A DNA stretch of 25,309 bases, from NCBI GenBank assembly GCA_900550235.1, contig URRQ01000032.1:1-25309 (forward strand), in the 5' to 3' direction. This DNA is from an uncultured Lachnospiraceae bacterium. Lineage in GTDB: Bacteria > Bacillota > Clostridia > Lachnospirales > Lachnospiraceae. How positions within the stretch are numbered: the first letter of the stretch is position 1; each line of letters begins with the position of its first letter. Below the pieces are notes generated by a model. It was given only the letters and a program-made list of their open reading frames with translations, did not search any database and was not told where the DNA came from. Made by a program: the position numbers and the translations under genes. Of the stretch, positions 8,427 through 16,520 are shown piece after piece.

Positions 8427-8468
8427 CCTTGTTCCCGTAAAGACGGGGGCCAAGAGACCATAAGGAGG
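8427..8468 (+). ncRNA. Probable S6:S18-binding leader of rpsF mRNA
   Basis: CCCGT at 8434-8438 pairs with ACGGG at 8443-8447 around AAAG, and an outer CTTG/CAAG stem (8428-8431, 8451-8454) leaves a small asymmetric internal loop. The position, just ahead of the rpsF ribosome site, matches the known autoregulatory S6:S18 leader of many bacteria. CCTT at 8427-8430 could alternatively pair with AAGG of the ribosome site at 8462-8465. The exact family match was not tested. Confidence 0.45.
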
Positions 8469-8476
8469 TATAAGAC

Positions 8477-8764
8477 ATGAACAAATATGAATTAGCTGTT
8501 GTTGTCAGCGCAAAAATCGAAGATGACGCAAGAACGGAAACTATTGAGAAAGTAAAAGCATTAGTTGAACGTTTTGGCGGACAGATCTCAGAAGTTGACG
8601 AATGGGGTAAGAGAAGATTAGCTTACGAAATTCAGAAAATGAAAGAAGGATATTACTACTTCGTTCGCTTCGAAGCTGACTCTACTGCTCCTGCGGAGAT
8701 CGAAAGCAGAATTCGTATCATGGATAACGTGCTTAGATTTTTATGCGTTAAACAGGAAGCATAG
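8477..8764 (+). CDS. rpsF: 30S ribosomal protein S6
   Basis: A 95-residue protein of normal length for S6. It begins MNKYELAVVVSAKIEDDART and contains the typical block EVDEWGKRRLAYEIQKMKEG and the ending NVLRFLCVK. S6 binds 16S rRNA of the small-subunit platform as a heterodimer with S18, which is encoded two genes downstream. AAGGAGG at 8462-8468 supports the start. It heads the rpsF-ssb-rpsR operon, with a likely autoregulatory leader. Confidence 0.97.
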   Translation: MNKYELAVVVSAKIEDDARTETIEKVKALVERFGGQISEVDEWGKRRLAYEIQKMKEGYYYFVRFEADSTAPAEIESRIRIMDNVLRFLCVKQEA

Positions 8765-8786
8765 AGAATAGAAATGAGGAAATCGT

Positions 8787-9221
8787 ATGAATAAAGTAAT
8801 TTTAATGGGACGTTTAACAAGAGATCCTGAAGTAAGATATTCACAGGGAGCCAATGCGACAGCAGTTGCAAGATATTCCTTAGCTGTAGATCGCCGTTTT
8901 AAACGTGACGGAGAACCAACAGCAGATTTTATTAACTGCGTAGCATTCGGAAGAACAGCAGAGTTTGCGGAAAAATATTTCCGTCAGGGACTAAAGGTAG
9001 TTGTAACCGGACGTATTCAGACAGGAAGCTACACAAACAAAGATGGTGTTCGTGTATATACAACAGATGTTGTTGTTGAAGAACAGGAATTTGCTGAGAG
9101 CAAGGCTGCAAGTGAGAATCACAGTTATCAGGCAAGTCCTATGCCATCACCGAGCGCAGATATCGGAGATGGATTCATGAATATTCCGGACGGAATTGAT
9201 GAAGAGTTACCATTCAGCTAA
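8787..9221 (+). CDS. ssb: Single-stranded DNA-binding protein
   Basis: A 144-residue OB-fold protein (about 1-105) that coats single-stranded DNA during replication and repair. The opening MNKVILMGRLTRDPEVRYS and the later FINCVAFGRTAEFAEKYF and GRIQTGSYTNKDG are family hallmarks. A short disordered linker leads to an acidic tail, DEELPFS. The tail normally ends in Pro-Phe; here one Ser follows the Phe. The gene lies between rpsF and rpsR, the standard arrangement, and has AGGAAAT-type spacing before the ATG. Confidence 0.96.
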   Translation: MNKVILMGRLTRDPEVRYSQGANATAVARYSLAVDRRFKRDGEPTADFINCVAFGRTAEFAEKYFRQGLKVVVTGRIQTGSYTNKDGVRVYTTDVVVEEQEFAESKAASENHSYQASPMPSPSADIGDGFMNIPDGIDEELPFS

Positions 9222-9264
9222 ACGATGATGATTGATAGTGTAGAAAATTAGGAGGTAAACCAAA

Positions 9265-9528
9265 ATGGCTTTTGATAAAGGTAATAAAGCAGATTCTCCA
9301 ATGAAGAGAAGAGCACCACGTAGAAGAAAAAAAGTTTGTGTATTCTGTGGTAAAGAGAATAATGAAATCGATTACAAAGATGTTGCTAAATTAAGAAAAT
9401 ATGTTTCTGAAAGAGGAAAAATCCTTCCAAGAAGAATCACAGGAAACTGTGCAAAACATCAGAGAGCTCTTACAGTAGCAATTAAGAGAGCTAGACATTT
9501 AGCATTAATGCCATACGTTGCAGAGTAA
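9265..9528 (+). CDS. rpsR: 30S ribosomal protein S18 (zinc-binding form)
   Basis: An 87-residue S18 with a basic N-terminus and the blocks YKDVAKLRKYVSERGKILP and GNCAKHQR. The cysteines C25 and C28 with C62 and H65 form the zinc-ribbon pattern of the C+ type of S18; many species also carry a C- paralogue. AGGAGG precedes the ATG. It closes the rpsF operon and is followed by a terminator. Confidence 0.97.
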   Translation: MAFDKGNKADSPMKRRAPRRRKKVCVFCGKENNEIDYKDVAKLRKYVSERGKILPRRITGNCAKHQRALTVAIKRARHLALMPYVAE

Positions 9529-9591
9529 TTTTAAGAGCGTAAAGCTAGAATTTAAAACTATCTTGTAAAGAGAAAATAATTATGTTAAAGT

Positions 9592-9630
9592 AAATGCACT
9601 CGGGAAAGTAATTTCTCGGGTGCATTTTTA
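9592..9630. terminator. Terminator between rpsR and the AraC regulator gene
   Basis: A 12-bp stem with two G-U pairs (9596-9607 with 9612-9623, loop GTAA), extended by A/T pairs, is followed by a T run on the + strand. It ends the rpsR transcript and could also serve the convergent AraC gene. Confidence 0.8.
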
Positions 9631-9660
9631 ACATTTTGAGGTCAATTATGATATTAAGCC

Positions 9661-10569
9661 TCATTCTTTATCCGACAACGCTTTAATACTTGAGATATAT
9701 TCGGACGGTGTCATTCCGGTTATCTTTTTAAATTGTCTGGAAAAATAGTGGATAGATGAATAGCCTAGTTTTTCGGATATCTGTGTAAAGTTCAAATGAT
9801 CGGTTCGCATCATTTGTTTTGCGGCTTCAATTTTCATATGGGAAAAATATTCGATAATTCCGAGCCCACTTTGTTCTTGAAAGATTTTTTGCAGTTGTGA
9901 CCGTCCGATCAGATTATCTTTACATATTTTTTCGATGGTGAGTTTCTCGTCCAAATGCGTACTGAGATAATCGGTCACTCGTGAAAAAATACCTTGATCT
10001 CCCTTTTGCTTTGTTGTTTTTAAAAATTTTGTAGAGTTGCTTCGAATTGCGGTATAAGGTGCATGATATCTTCGGATAATATGGACAAGAAATCGCTCCA
10101 ATGCAATTCGAATCATTTGCAGAGATCCGAAAGGAGTAGAGGACTTCAAACACATCTCTTCTTGGTATGGGTCGTCCAGTCTTCCGTCAAAAGTTTCCCG
10201 TGCTTCAGAGATAATGATGCCAAGAATACTTCGTTCAGTTTCATCCAGACGCAATATTTTATGTTTGAAAAAATCCATGTGAGGGCTTTTACATTCAAAG
10301 GAAACGACGATTAGATTAGGAGCAATCTTTCCGTCTGCAGTTACCTTATGGAATTCGTTAGGCTGATGGAAAACAATCTCCCCCTTTTCCAGTCTGTGTG
10401 AGAAACTTCCGGCGGTAATCTCTACAGCTCCTTTGTCCACATAGAGAAATTCCCAGAAGTTATGAGATTCTCCTTGAAAAGAAAAATCGTTCATATATTC
10501 GAAGTAATGGATTGTATATAATTTTTCAACAAGAAATTCATTATTTAATAATACAGGTTTATAGTTCAT
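9661..10569 (-). CDS. AraC-family transcriptional regulator (locus 1)
   Basis: A 302-residue regulator with an N-terminal cupin-like sensor domain (about 15-150) and a C-terminal pair of helix-turn-helix motifs (about 205-295). The motif PNEFH lies in the sensor, and the end carries the AraC signature YFSRQFKKITGMTPSEY. It most likely senses the sugar imported by the divergent ABC system and activates it. An upstream in-frame ATG would place the start at 10722, inside the divergent promoter. The ATG at 10569, with GGAGG four bases upstream, matches the start of the paralogue at 15546-16466 and was chosen. The two regulators are near-colinear over their full length. Confidence 0.88.
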   Translation of the reverse strand: MNYKPVLLNNEFLVEKLYTIHYFEYMNDFSFQGESHNFWEFLYVDKGAVEITAGSFSHRLEKGEIVFHQPNEFHKVTADGKIAPNLIVVSFECKSPHMDFFKHKILRLDETERSILGIIISEARETFDGRLDDPYQEEMCLKSSTPFGSLQMIRIALERFLVHIIRRYHAPYTAIRSNSTKFLKTTKQKGDQGIFSRVTDYLSTHLDEKLTIEKICKDNLIGRSQLQKIFQEQSGLGIIEYFSHMKIEAAKQMMRTDHLNFTQISEKLGYSSIHYFSRQFKKITGMTPSEYISSIKALSDKE

Positions 10570-10608
10570 AATTCCTCCAAGATATTGTTTTTGTTCAAAC
10601 TCACTAAT

Positions 10609-10637
10609 ATAATAACCTATTTTTCGACAAAAATCAA
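10609..10637 (-). promoter_or_regulatory. Promoter of AraC regulator 1
   Basis: On the minus strand TTGATT (10637-10632) and TATTAT (10614-10609) are 17 bases apart. The predicted leader contains TTGTTCAA at 10591-10598, the same box found at the locus 2 activated promoter, which suggests cross- or autoregulation. Confidence 0.55.
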
Positions 10638-10652
10638 AGACAAAAACGCAAA

Positions 10653-10709
10653 TAATGCAAAAACATAGAAAGATAGTGCAAATCTTTTTGTGCAATTTTG
10701 TATTACAAT
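10653..10709 (+). promoter_or_regulatory. Activated promoter of ABC locus 1 with repeated boxes
   Basis: The -10 element TACAAT lies at 10704-10709, but no -35 hexamer lies 17 bases upstream. Instead, three similar boxes occur in the same orientation: TAATGCAA (10653), TAGTGCAA (10674) and TTGTGCAA (10688), spaced 21 and 14 bases apart. A weak -35 with direct repeats 21 bp apart is what an AraC-activated promoter would show. Confidence 0.5.
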
Positions 10710-10753
10710 GAAAGCATGGCAAAAACCGAAATGGTTAGAGGAGGTAGAACATT

Positions 10754-12064
10754 ATGAAAAAGAAAATTGTTAGCGTTCTTCTTTGTGTAGCAATGGCAGC
10801 TACAATGTTAGCAGGTTGCGGCGGTAAAAAAGAAGAAGGCGGCGACAGCAAAGACGGCGGCAAAAAATTAGTTTACTGGTCTATGTGGAGTGAAGAAGAA
10901 CCACAGGCAAAAGTAATCAAAGAAGCAATCGAAAAATATCAGAAAGATACAGGCGTGACTGTTGACGTACAGTTCAAAGGTCGTAGCGGACAGCGTGAAG
11001 GTTTAGAACCAGCTCTTCAGGCAAAACAGCAGATCGACTTATTTGATGAAGACGTAAACCGTGTAAATGGTTCTTGGGGAGCATACCTCATGGATCTTGA
11101 AGATCTTGCAAAAGATTACGAAGGAGAACATGGACAAGAAGTATTATTCAAAGTAGCACGTAATGCTGGTGGCGGAACATTAAAAACAATTCCATATCAG
11201 CCATCTATTTTTGGATTCTTCTATAACAAAGCATTATTTGCAAAAGCAGGAATTGAAGCAGCTCCAACAACATGGGCAGAGTTTGATGCAGCTTGTGCAA
11301 AATTAAAAGAAGCAGGAATCACACCGATTACAGGTGACGTTACATACCAGACATCTACACTTGGATATCACTTAGGACGTTACCTTGGACAGGATGGAGT
11401 AAAAGCTCTTGTAAACGATCCGGCAATCATGGAAAAAGTAGAAGCTGGTGATGTAGAAGATGTTAATTGGGATAATCCAACAGTATTGAAAGCTTTAAAA
11501 GATTACGAAGACTTTGCTAAAAAAGGTTACTTCTCAGAGAATATCGCTGGTAACGTATATCCGGACGGACAGAACAAAGAATTTGCACCAGGAAACGCAG
11601 CAATCATTATCTGTGGATCATGGTTACCAAATGAAATTAAAAACATGGTAGCAGACGATTTTGAATGGGGATACTTCAACTACCCTTCAGTAGATGGTGG
11701 AAAAGACGACAATACAGCAAACAACATTGCTTGTCAGGTATTTGGTATCAACAAAGATTCTAAGATGTCAAAAGAAGCTATGGAATTAATTACATACATT
11801 ACATCTGGAGAATTTGATTCCAAGATGACAAAAGAAGCATTATGTATCCCAGCTGACAAAGCAAACAGTGAATGGCCGGCACAGTTAGCAGATGTAAAAC
11901 CGGGATTTGAAGCAACAGCATCATTCTATGACTGGGCAGTAGGAGCAGAAAATAACGGCGACTTAATGGCTCCAATGCAGGAAGGTTTTGTTAAATTAAT
12001 GGCTGGTAAGATGACAGCTGAAGAACTTATTGATGAGTGTGCAAAAATCTGTGGAGAGAAATAA
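10754..12064 (+). CDS. ABC transporter sugar-binding lipoprotein (locus 1)
   Basis: A family-1 extracellular solute-binding protein, 436 residues. The lipoprotein signal peptide (1-21) ends in the lipobox LAGC, so it is anchored outside the plasma membrane. A Gly/Lys/Asp linker follows. The mature part begins LVYWSMWSEEEPQAKVIKEA, and later stretches such as FGFFYNKALFAKAGI and AIIICGSWLPNEI are typical of oligosaccharide binders. AGAGGAGG precedes the ATG. It is the first gene after the AraC-type promoter and is separated from the permeases by a hairpin, which probably lets it be made in excess. The substrate cannot be read from the sequence. Confidence 0.93.
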   Translation: MKKKIVSVLLCVAMAATMLAGCGGKKEEGGDSKDGGKKLVYWSMWSEEEPQAKVIKEAIEKYQKDTGVTVDVQFKGRSGQREGLEPALQAKQQIDLFDEDVNRVNGSWGAYLMDLEDLAKDYEGEHGQEVLFKVARNAGGGTLKTIPYQPSIFGFFYNKALFAKAGIEAAPTTWAEFDAACAKLKEAGITPITGDVTYQTSTLGYHLGRYLGQDGVKALVNDPAIMEKVEAGDVEDVNWDNPTVLKALKDYEDFAKKGYFSENIAGNVYPDGQNKEFAPGNAAIIICGSWLPNEIKNMVADDFEWGYFNYPSVDGGKDDNTANNIACQVFGINKDSKMSKEAMELITYITSGEFDSKMTKEALCIPADKANSEWPAQLADVKPGFEATASFYDWAVGAENNGDLMAPMQEGFVKLMAGKMTAEELIDECAKICGEK

Positions 12065-12106
12065 GACTTCTTCATTAAAAGAAAGCAGAATAAACTATAA
12101 TTAAAG

Positions 12107-12148
12107 ATATGGTGGCATAAGCGGAAAGCGCTGCCACCATATTTTTTA
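12107..12148 (+). terminator. Intercistronic hairpin (partial terminator) between binding protein and permeases
   Basis: A perfect 11-bp stem (12107-12117 with 12132-12142) is followed by TTTTTT at 12142-12147. The permease genes have no evident promoter of their own, so the hairpin probably terminates only part of the transcripts and protects the binding-protein mRNA. The loop contains GGAAAGCGCTGCCA, which is close to a CcpA cre site. Confidence 0.65.
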
Positions 12149-12165
12149 TCAAAGGAGGAAAACCG

Positions 12166-13071
12166 ATGAAGAAAAATAAAGGGATGATAATTGGTTTCCT
12201 TGCACCGGCGGTATTGATCTTTCTCGTCGTGTTCTTATATCCAATTGTCAGAACTGTATTCATGAGCTTTTTTAAAATTGCGACAGTAACAGATCCTTTT
12301 TCATCTTGGGAATTTGTCGGGCTTGCGAACTACAGTAAACTATTCGATACTCATGTTTTCATTTTGGCAATGAAAAACATTTTGAAGATCTGGCTTCTTG
12401 GAGGTTTGATCGTAATGTCAATGTCATTGTTATTTGGTGTAATTTTAACAAGTGGCATTCGCGGAAAGAAATTCTTCCGTGCTGTAATATATCTTCCAAA
12501 TATTGTAAGTGCTGTTGCTTTGGCAACAATGTGGCGTCAGTATGTATTTGCACAGGATTATGGTCTTTTTGCAAAGTTTTTCAAAATGATAGGAGCTGAT
12601 CATCTTGCAAAAATGCAGTGGTTGGCGCCGGAGAATGCGTTTATGGCATTGCTGATTGCCTATTGCTTTGGTATGATCGGATATCATATGCTAATTTGGA
12701 TGAGTGGCATTGAGAGAATCAGTCCGGACTTTTATGAGGCGGCTACTATTGATGGAGCCAATAAGCTTCAGCAGTTTCGCTATATGACACTTCCACTTTT
12801 AAAGGGCGTGTTCAAGACGAATATTACAATGTGGACAGTTACAACATCTGCATTTTTTGTATGGTCACAGATGTTCTCATCAGTAACAGCAAATAAAGCG
12901 ACAATCGTTCCGGTACAATATATGTATACACAGATTTTCGGTGCAGGTAATGCGGTAACAGAACGTAATGCAGGATATGCAGCAGCAATCGGTATTATTC
13001 TTTGCTTGTGTGTAGTTCTTGTATTTACAATTTGTAATGCAGTATTAAAAGATGATGATTTGGAATTCTAG
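12166..13071 (+). CDS. ABC sugar transporter permease, MalF type (locus 1)
   Basis: An inner-membrane permease of the carbohydrate uptake family (CUT1), 301 residues with six hydrophobic segments. The ATPase-contact loop is clear at 191-210, EAATIDGANKLQQFRYMTLP. It would pair with the next gene's product to form the channel. AAAGGAGG precedes the ATG. A 17-base gap, containing a strong ribosome site, separates it from the second permease. No ATPase gene is present nearby. Confidence 0.93.
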   Translation: MKKNKGMIIGFLAPAVLIFLVVFLYPIVRTVFMSFFKIATVTDPFSSWEFVGLANYSKLFDTHVFILAMKNILKIWLLGGLIVMSMSLLFGVILTSGIRGKKFFRAVIYLPNIVSAVALATMWRQYVFAQDYGLFAKFFKMIGADHLAKMQWLAPENAFMALLIAYCFGMIGYHMLIWMSGIERISPDFYEAATIDGANKLQQFRYMTLPLLKGVFKTNITMWTVTTSAFFVWSQMFSSVTANKATIVPVQYMYTQIFGAGNAVTERNAGYAAAIGIILCLCVVLVFTICNAVLKDDDLEF

Positions 13072-13088
13072 AAAGGAGGAGTAAAGGG

Positions 13089-13973
13089 ATGGCTAAAAAT
13101 AAAGAACCTAAGATAAAAGAAAAATTTAATTGGAAAAAAGAGCTGAAACTTGCTCCGGGATACATTATTATCATTGCATGGGTAGTGTTTACATTTGTAT
13201 TGCTTGGCTGGATCCTCGCAGCAAGTCTTTCAACAACTCCGGATATCTTTGCTGGAAAGGTATTGGATTTTGAGACAGGTCTTCATTTTGAAAATTATAC
13301 TGCAGCATGGGGAGACGGAGGTGTAGCAACGTTCTTTACGAACTCTCTTTTGTATTCCGTTATTTCTTGTGTAGCATTAATTTTGATTTGTGCTCCGGCA
13401 GCATATGTACTTGCCAGATATACGTTCCTGGGAAATAAAATTATTCAGACGGGATTTGTAACGGCAATGGGTGTTCCGATTACGATGATCGTGCTTCCAC
13501 TATTCTGTCTTGTAGCAAATATGGGAATTTTGAATAATGTAGTTGCCAGCAAAACGACTTTGATTTTCTTGTATATTGGAATCAATATTCCATATACAAC
13601 AATCTTTTTGCTGACATTCTTTGCAAATCTATCTAAGACATACGAAGAGGCGGCAGCTATTGATGGTTGTCCTCCGGCGAAGACATTTTGGAAGATTATG
13701 TTCCCGATGGCTCAGTCAGGACTTGTTACAGTAACAATTTTCAACTTTATCAATATTTGGAATGAGTATTTCTTATCATTGATTTTCGCAAACAGTGATC
13801 AGCTTCGTCCGGTAGCAGTAGGTCTTTACGGTATGTTGCAGTCTATGCAGTATACAGGTAATTGGGCAGGTATGTTTGCGGCAGTAGTGATTGTATTTTT
13901 GCCAACATTCATTCTCTACATTTTCTTATCAGAGAAGATTATCGGTGGTGTAACCGGAGGAATCAAAGGATAA
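13089..13973 (+). CDS. ABC sugar transporter permease, MalG type (locus 1)
   Basis: The second membrane subunit of the locus 1 importer, 294 residues with six membrane segments after a basic, cytoplasmic N-terminus of about 20 residues. The ATPase-contact loop lies at 187-206 (EEAAAIDGCPPAKTFWKIMF). The C-terminus ends GGVTGGIKG, as in MalG-type subunits. AAAGGAGG starts two bases after the preceding gene. A strong terminator follows, so the transporter operon is binding protein, MalF-type, MalG-type, with no enzyme attached. Confidence 0.93.
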   Translation: MAKNKEPKIKEKFNWKKELKLAPGYIIIIAWVVFTFVLLGWILAASLSTTPDIFAGKVLDFETGLHFENYTAAWGDGGVATFFTNSLLYSVISCVALILICAPAAYVLARYTFLGNKIIQTGFVTAMGVPITMIVLPLFCLVANMGILNNVVASKTTLIFLYIGINIPYTTIFLLTFFANLSKTYEEAAAIDGCPPAKTFWKIMFPMAQSGLVTVTIFNFINIWNEYFLSLIFANSDQLRPVAVGLYGMLQSMQYTGNWAGMFAAVVIVFLPTFILYIFLSEKIIGGVTGGIKG

Positions 13974-13996
13974 TAAAAGGAATTTTATATATCATA

Positions 13997-14030
13997 AAAA
14001 AACGGGAAGAAACATCTTCCCGTTTTTGTT
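13997..14030 (+). terminator. Terminator of ABC locus 1
   Basis: A perfect 12-bp stem (13999-14010 with 14015-14026, loop AACA) with A-tract and T-tract flanks. The opposite orientation would also end in T residues. Confidence 0.87.
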
Positions 14031-14093
14031 ATTTTGAGGTACAATAAGAGATAGAGAATTTTCATAATTTTATTTTTTTAGGAGGACATGAAA

Positions 14094-15476
14094 ATGGAAC
14101 GTAAGAATTTATGGGAAGTTTACAATGAAGCACAGCTTGCTGAGCTTGAAGAAGTGAACAAAAAATATTGCGCTTGCCTTGATGCTGGTAAGACAGAAAG
14201 AGAATGTGTGCGAACAGCAGTTCAGATGGCAGAAGCTGAAGGTTATAGAAACATGAGTGACCTGGTTCGTGAAGGTGCTAAACTTTCAGCAGGCGATAAA
14301 GTGTATATGGCATACAATGAAAAAGCGCTTGCTTTATTCAACATTGGAACAGAACCACTTGAAAATGGTATGAACATTTTAGGAGCGCACATCGACTCCC
14401 CACGTATCGACTTAAAGCAGAATCCATTGTATGAAACAGATGGATTTGCATACTTCGACACACACTACTATGGTGGAATCAAAAAATACCAGTGGGTAGC
14501 AATTCCTCTTGCTCTTCACGGAGTTGTTGTGAAAAAAGATGGTACAAGAGTGAATGTTGCAATCGGTGAGAATGAAAATGATCCGGTACTTGTAATCACA
14601 GATTTGCTTATTCATCTTGCAGGAGAACAGATGGAAAAGAATGCTGCAAAAGTAGTAGAAGGAGAAAAATTAGACCTTCTTATCGGTAATAAACCGATTG
14701 CAGGAGAAGAAAAAGAAGCAGTAAAAGCAAATGTACTTGCTCTTTTGAAAAAAACATATGAAATCGAAGAAGAAGATTTCCTTTCTGCAGAGCTTGAAAT
14801 TGTACCTGCAGGAAAAGCAAGAGAATGTGGTCTTGATTCCAGTATGATCATGGCATATGGACAGGACGACAGAGTATGTGCATTTACATCCTTGTTTGCT
14901 CTTTTAAATGTAAAAGACGTAAAACGTACAAGCTGTTGTCTCTTAGTAGATAAAGAAGAAATCGGAAGTACAGGCGCAAGTGGAATGAACTCAAATTTAT
15001 TTGAGAATATCGTTGCAGAACTTGTTGCACTTACATCAGATTACAGCGAATTAAAAGTACGTCGTGCATTGGCAAATTCTAAGATGCTTTCTTCTGATGT
15101 TAGCGCTGCATTTGATCCAATGTTCCCAGAAGTATTTGAAAAACGCAATACAGCATTCTTCTCAAAGGGAATTGTATTTAACAAATATACAGGAAGTCGT
15201 GGAAAGAACGGTTCCAATGATGCCAACCCAGAATATATTGCAGAACTTCGCAAAGTTATGGATGATAACAACGTATCATTCCAGACAGCAGAGCTTGGTA
15301 GAGTAGATGCCGGTGGCGGCGGAACAATCGCATACTTAATGGCAATGTACGGAATGGATGTAATTGACAGTGGTGTTCCGGTACTTTCTATGCATGCTCC
15401 TTGGGAAGTAACAAGCAAAGCAGACGTATACGAGACAGTAAGAGGATACGAGGCTTTCTTAAAAGCAGAATTCTAA
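14094..15476 (+). CDS. M18-family aminopeptidase
   Basis: A cytoplasmic zinc exopeptidase of family M18 (aspartyl aminopeptidase type), 460 residues, the usual size. The metal-binding blocks are visible: GAHIDSPRID (H99, D101), YGQDDR near 255-260, LVDKEEIGSTG (E288/E289) and the C-terminal SMHAPWEV with its His. It releases N-terminal residues, probably acidic ones, from peptides. The longer reading from ATG 14088 leaves only two bases after GGAGG, whereas ATG 14094 leaves eight; the second was chosen. It lies between two terminators and is its own unit. No convincing -35 element was found, although TACAAT at 14040-14045 could be a -10. Confidence 0.92.
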   Translation: MERKNLWEVYNEAQLAELEEVNKKYCACLDAGKTERECVRTAVQMAEAEGYRNMSDLVREGAKLSAGDKVYMAYNEKALALFNIGTEPLENGMNILGAHIDSPRIDLKQNPLYETDGFAYFDTHYYGGIKKYQWVAIPLALHGVVVKKDGTRVNVAIGENENDPVLVITDLLIHLAGEQMEKNAAKVVEGEKLDLLIGNKPIAGEEKEAVKANVLALLKKTYEIEEEDFLSAELEIVPAGKARECGLDSSMIMAYGQDDRVCAFTSLFALLNVKDVKRTSCCLLVDKEEIGSTGASGMNSNLFENIVAELVALTSDYSELKVRRALANSKMLSSDVSAAFDPMFPEVFEKRNTAFFSKGIVFNKYTGSRGKNGSNDANPEYIAELRKVMDDNNVSFQTAELGRVDAGGGGTIAYLMAMYGMDVIDSGVPVLSMHAPWEVTSKADVYETVRGYEAFLKAEF

Positions 15477-15499
15477 TAAGAATTATAAAGAATTTCATA

Positions 15500-15533
15500 A
15501 TAAAACGGCAGTCGATAAGGCTGCCGTTTTTTG
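15500..15533. terminator. Bidirectional terminator between the aminopeptidase and AraC regulator 2
   Basis: A 10-bp stem, AAAACGGCAG at 15502-15511 with CTGCCGTTTT at 15521-15530, has T residues after it on the + strand and TTTTATTAT on the minus strand. It lies between convergent genes. Confidence 0.85.
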
Positions 15534-15545
15534 TGAGGAAAGTTT

Positions 15546-16466
15546 TTACTTTTTTGACTCAGCCTGAAAGGCTTCTGCGATTCCTTTTACAGAGGAAGCG
15601 TATTCTTGAGGAGACATTCCCGTTGTTTTTTTGAAGCGTTTCGAGAAATATGGGAGAGAGCTATAGGAAAGAAAATATGCAATCTCGGTAAAATTCATTG
15701 TTCCGCTTCGAATCAGTTCTTTTGATTTCTCGATTTTTAAATGATTAAAAAAATCCATAGGGCCACAGCCTTTTCGATCATAAAATACAGTATGCAATGT
15801 AGAACGACTAATTGAAAAAGCATCGCAGATATTTTGAACAGTAAGCTGTTCACAAATGTGTGTATGCATATAAGACGTAATTTGATTGAATAATTCTTTC
15901 TTCATATTATGATTACCTACCGTAAGTTGTTTTGGCATATTTTTATGAGAAGTATTTGCAGAATGAAAACGCCGACAAACAATCAAAAATAATTCAAGGT
16001 AGAGAAGAATCAATTGTTGGGATGCAAAAGGAGTCTCCGGTTTTAATAATACTTGCTCGACAAATGGAATGTGCATCGGGGTACGGAATGTTTGTTTTGC
16101 TTCACTGATGATAAGAGAGATGATATTTCTCTCCTTTTCGTCTAAGGTGAAAGATTTATTGGCAAAAAACTGAATTGCCGGTGAATAGGTCACGAAAGAG
16201 CATGCGACCAGATTCAAGGAAGATTTTCCGGCGGATTTAAACGCATGAAATTCATTAGGTTTGTGAAAAATGATGTCTCCTGCATTTAACAGAACTTCCT
16301 GTCCTCCGGCTGTAACAAGTACGCTTCCACCGTCCACGTACAAAAATTCCCAAAAATCATGGGATTCTCCGTGAAAAACAAAGTCTTTCGTATATTCAAA
16401 ATAGTGAATTGTGATAATAGAATCAATCACAATTTCTCTTTTTAGGTAAGTTTTCACATATGCCAT
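15546..16466 (-). CDS. AraC-family transcriptional regulator (locus 2)
   Basis: A 306-residue regulator and clear paralogue of the locus 1 protein; for example, both contain IHYFEY, GESH[D/N]FWEFLYVD and PNEFH. The sensor domain covers about 15-150 and the two helix-turn-helix motifs about 210-300, ending in the AraC signature YFSKRFKKTTGMSPQEYAS. It is transcribed away from the glycosidase-dehydrogenase-ABC operon and most likely activates it in response to the imported sugar. AAAGGAGG lies just before the start. The leader is very short, as the predicted transcription start falls at the ribosome site. Confidence 0.92.
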   Translation of the reverse strand: MAYVKTYLKREIVIDSIITIHYFEYTKDFVFHGESHDFWEFLYVDGGSVLVTAGGQEVLLNAGDIIFHKPNEFHAFKSAGKSSLNLVACSFVTYSPAIQFFANKSFTLDEKERNIISLIISEAKQTFRTPMHIPFVEQVLLKPETPFASQQLILLYLELFLIVCRRFHSANTSHKNMPKQLTVGNHNMKKELFNQITSYMHTHICEQLTVQNICDAFSISRSTLHTVFYDRKGCGPMDFFNHLKIEKSKELIRSGTMNFTEIAYFLSYSSLPYFSKRFKKTTGMSPQEYASSVKGIAEAFQAESKK

Positions 16467-16486
16467 ATTACCCCTCCTTTGTTAAA

Positions 16487-16515
16487 AGTATAGCAGAAAA
16501 AAGATAATATAACAA
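16487..16515 (-). promoter_or_regulatory. Promoter of AraC regulator 2
   Basis: On the minus strand TTGTTA (16515-16510) and TATACT (16492-16487) are 17 bases apart, with TGC directly before the -10 element (extended -10). It needs no activator by appearance. Confidence 0.65.
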
Positions 16516-16520
16516 TATTA

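Noticed and set aside
10063..10314. A + strand open frame inside AraC regulator 1.
   Set aside because: No ribosome site and no family features; it is a shadow of the regulator gene on the other strand.
10570..10722. A hydrophobic N-terminal extension of AraC regulator 1 that looks like a membrane segment.
   Set aside because: It reads through the divergent promoter region, has no ribosome site, and the paralogue starts at the equivalent of 10569.
9631..14045. A repeated ATTTTGAGGT near 9632 and 14031, each just after a terminator.
   Set aside because: The shared stretch is only about ten AT-rich bases with different flanks; no -35/-10 pair could be defined at either copy.
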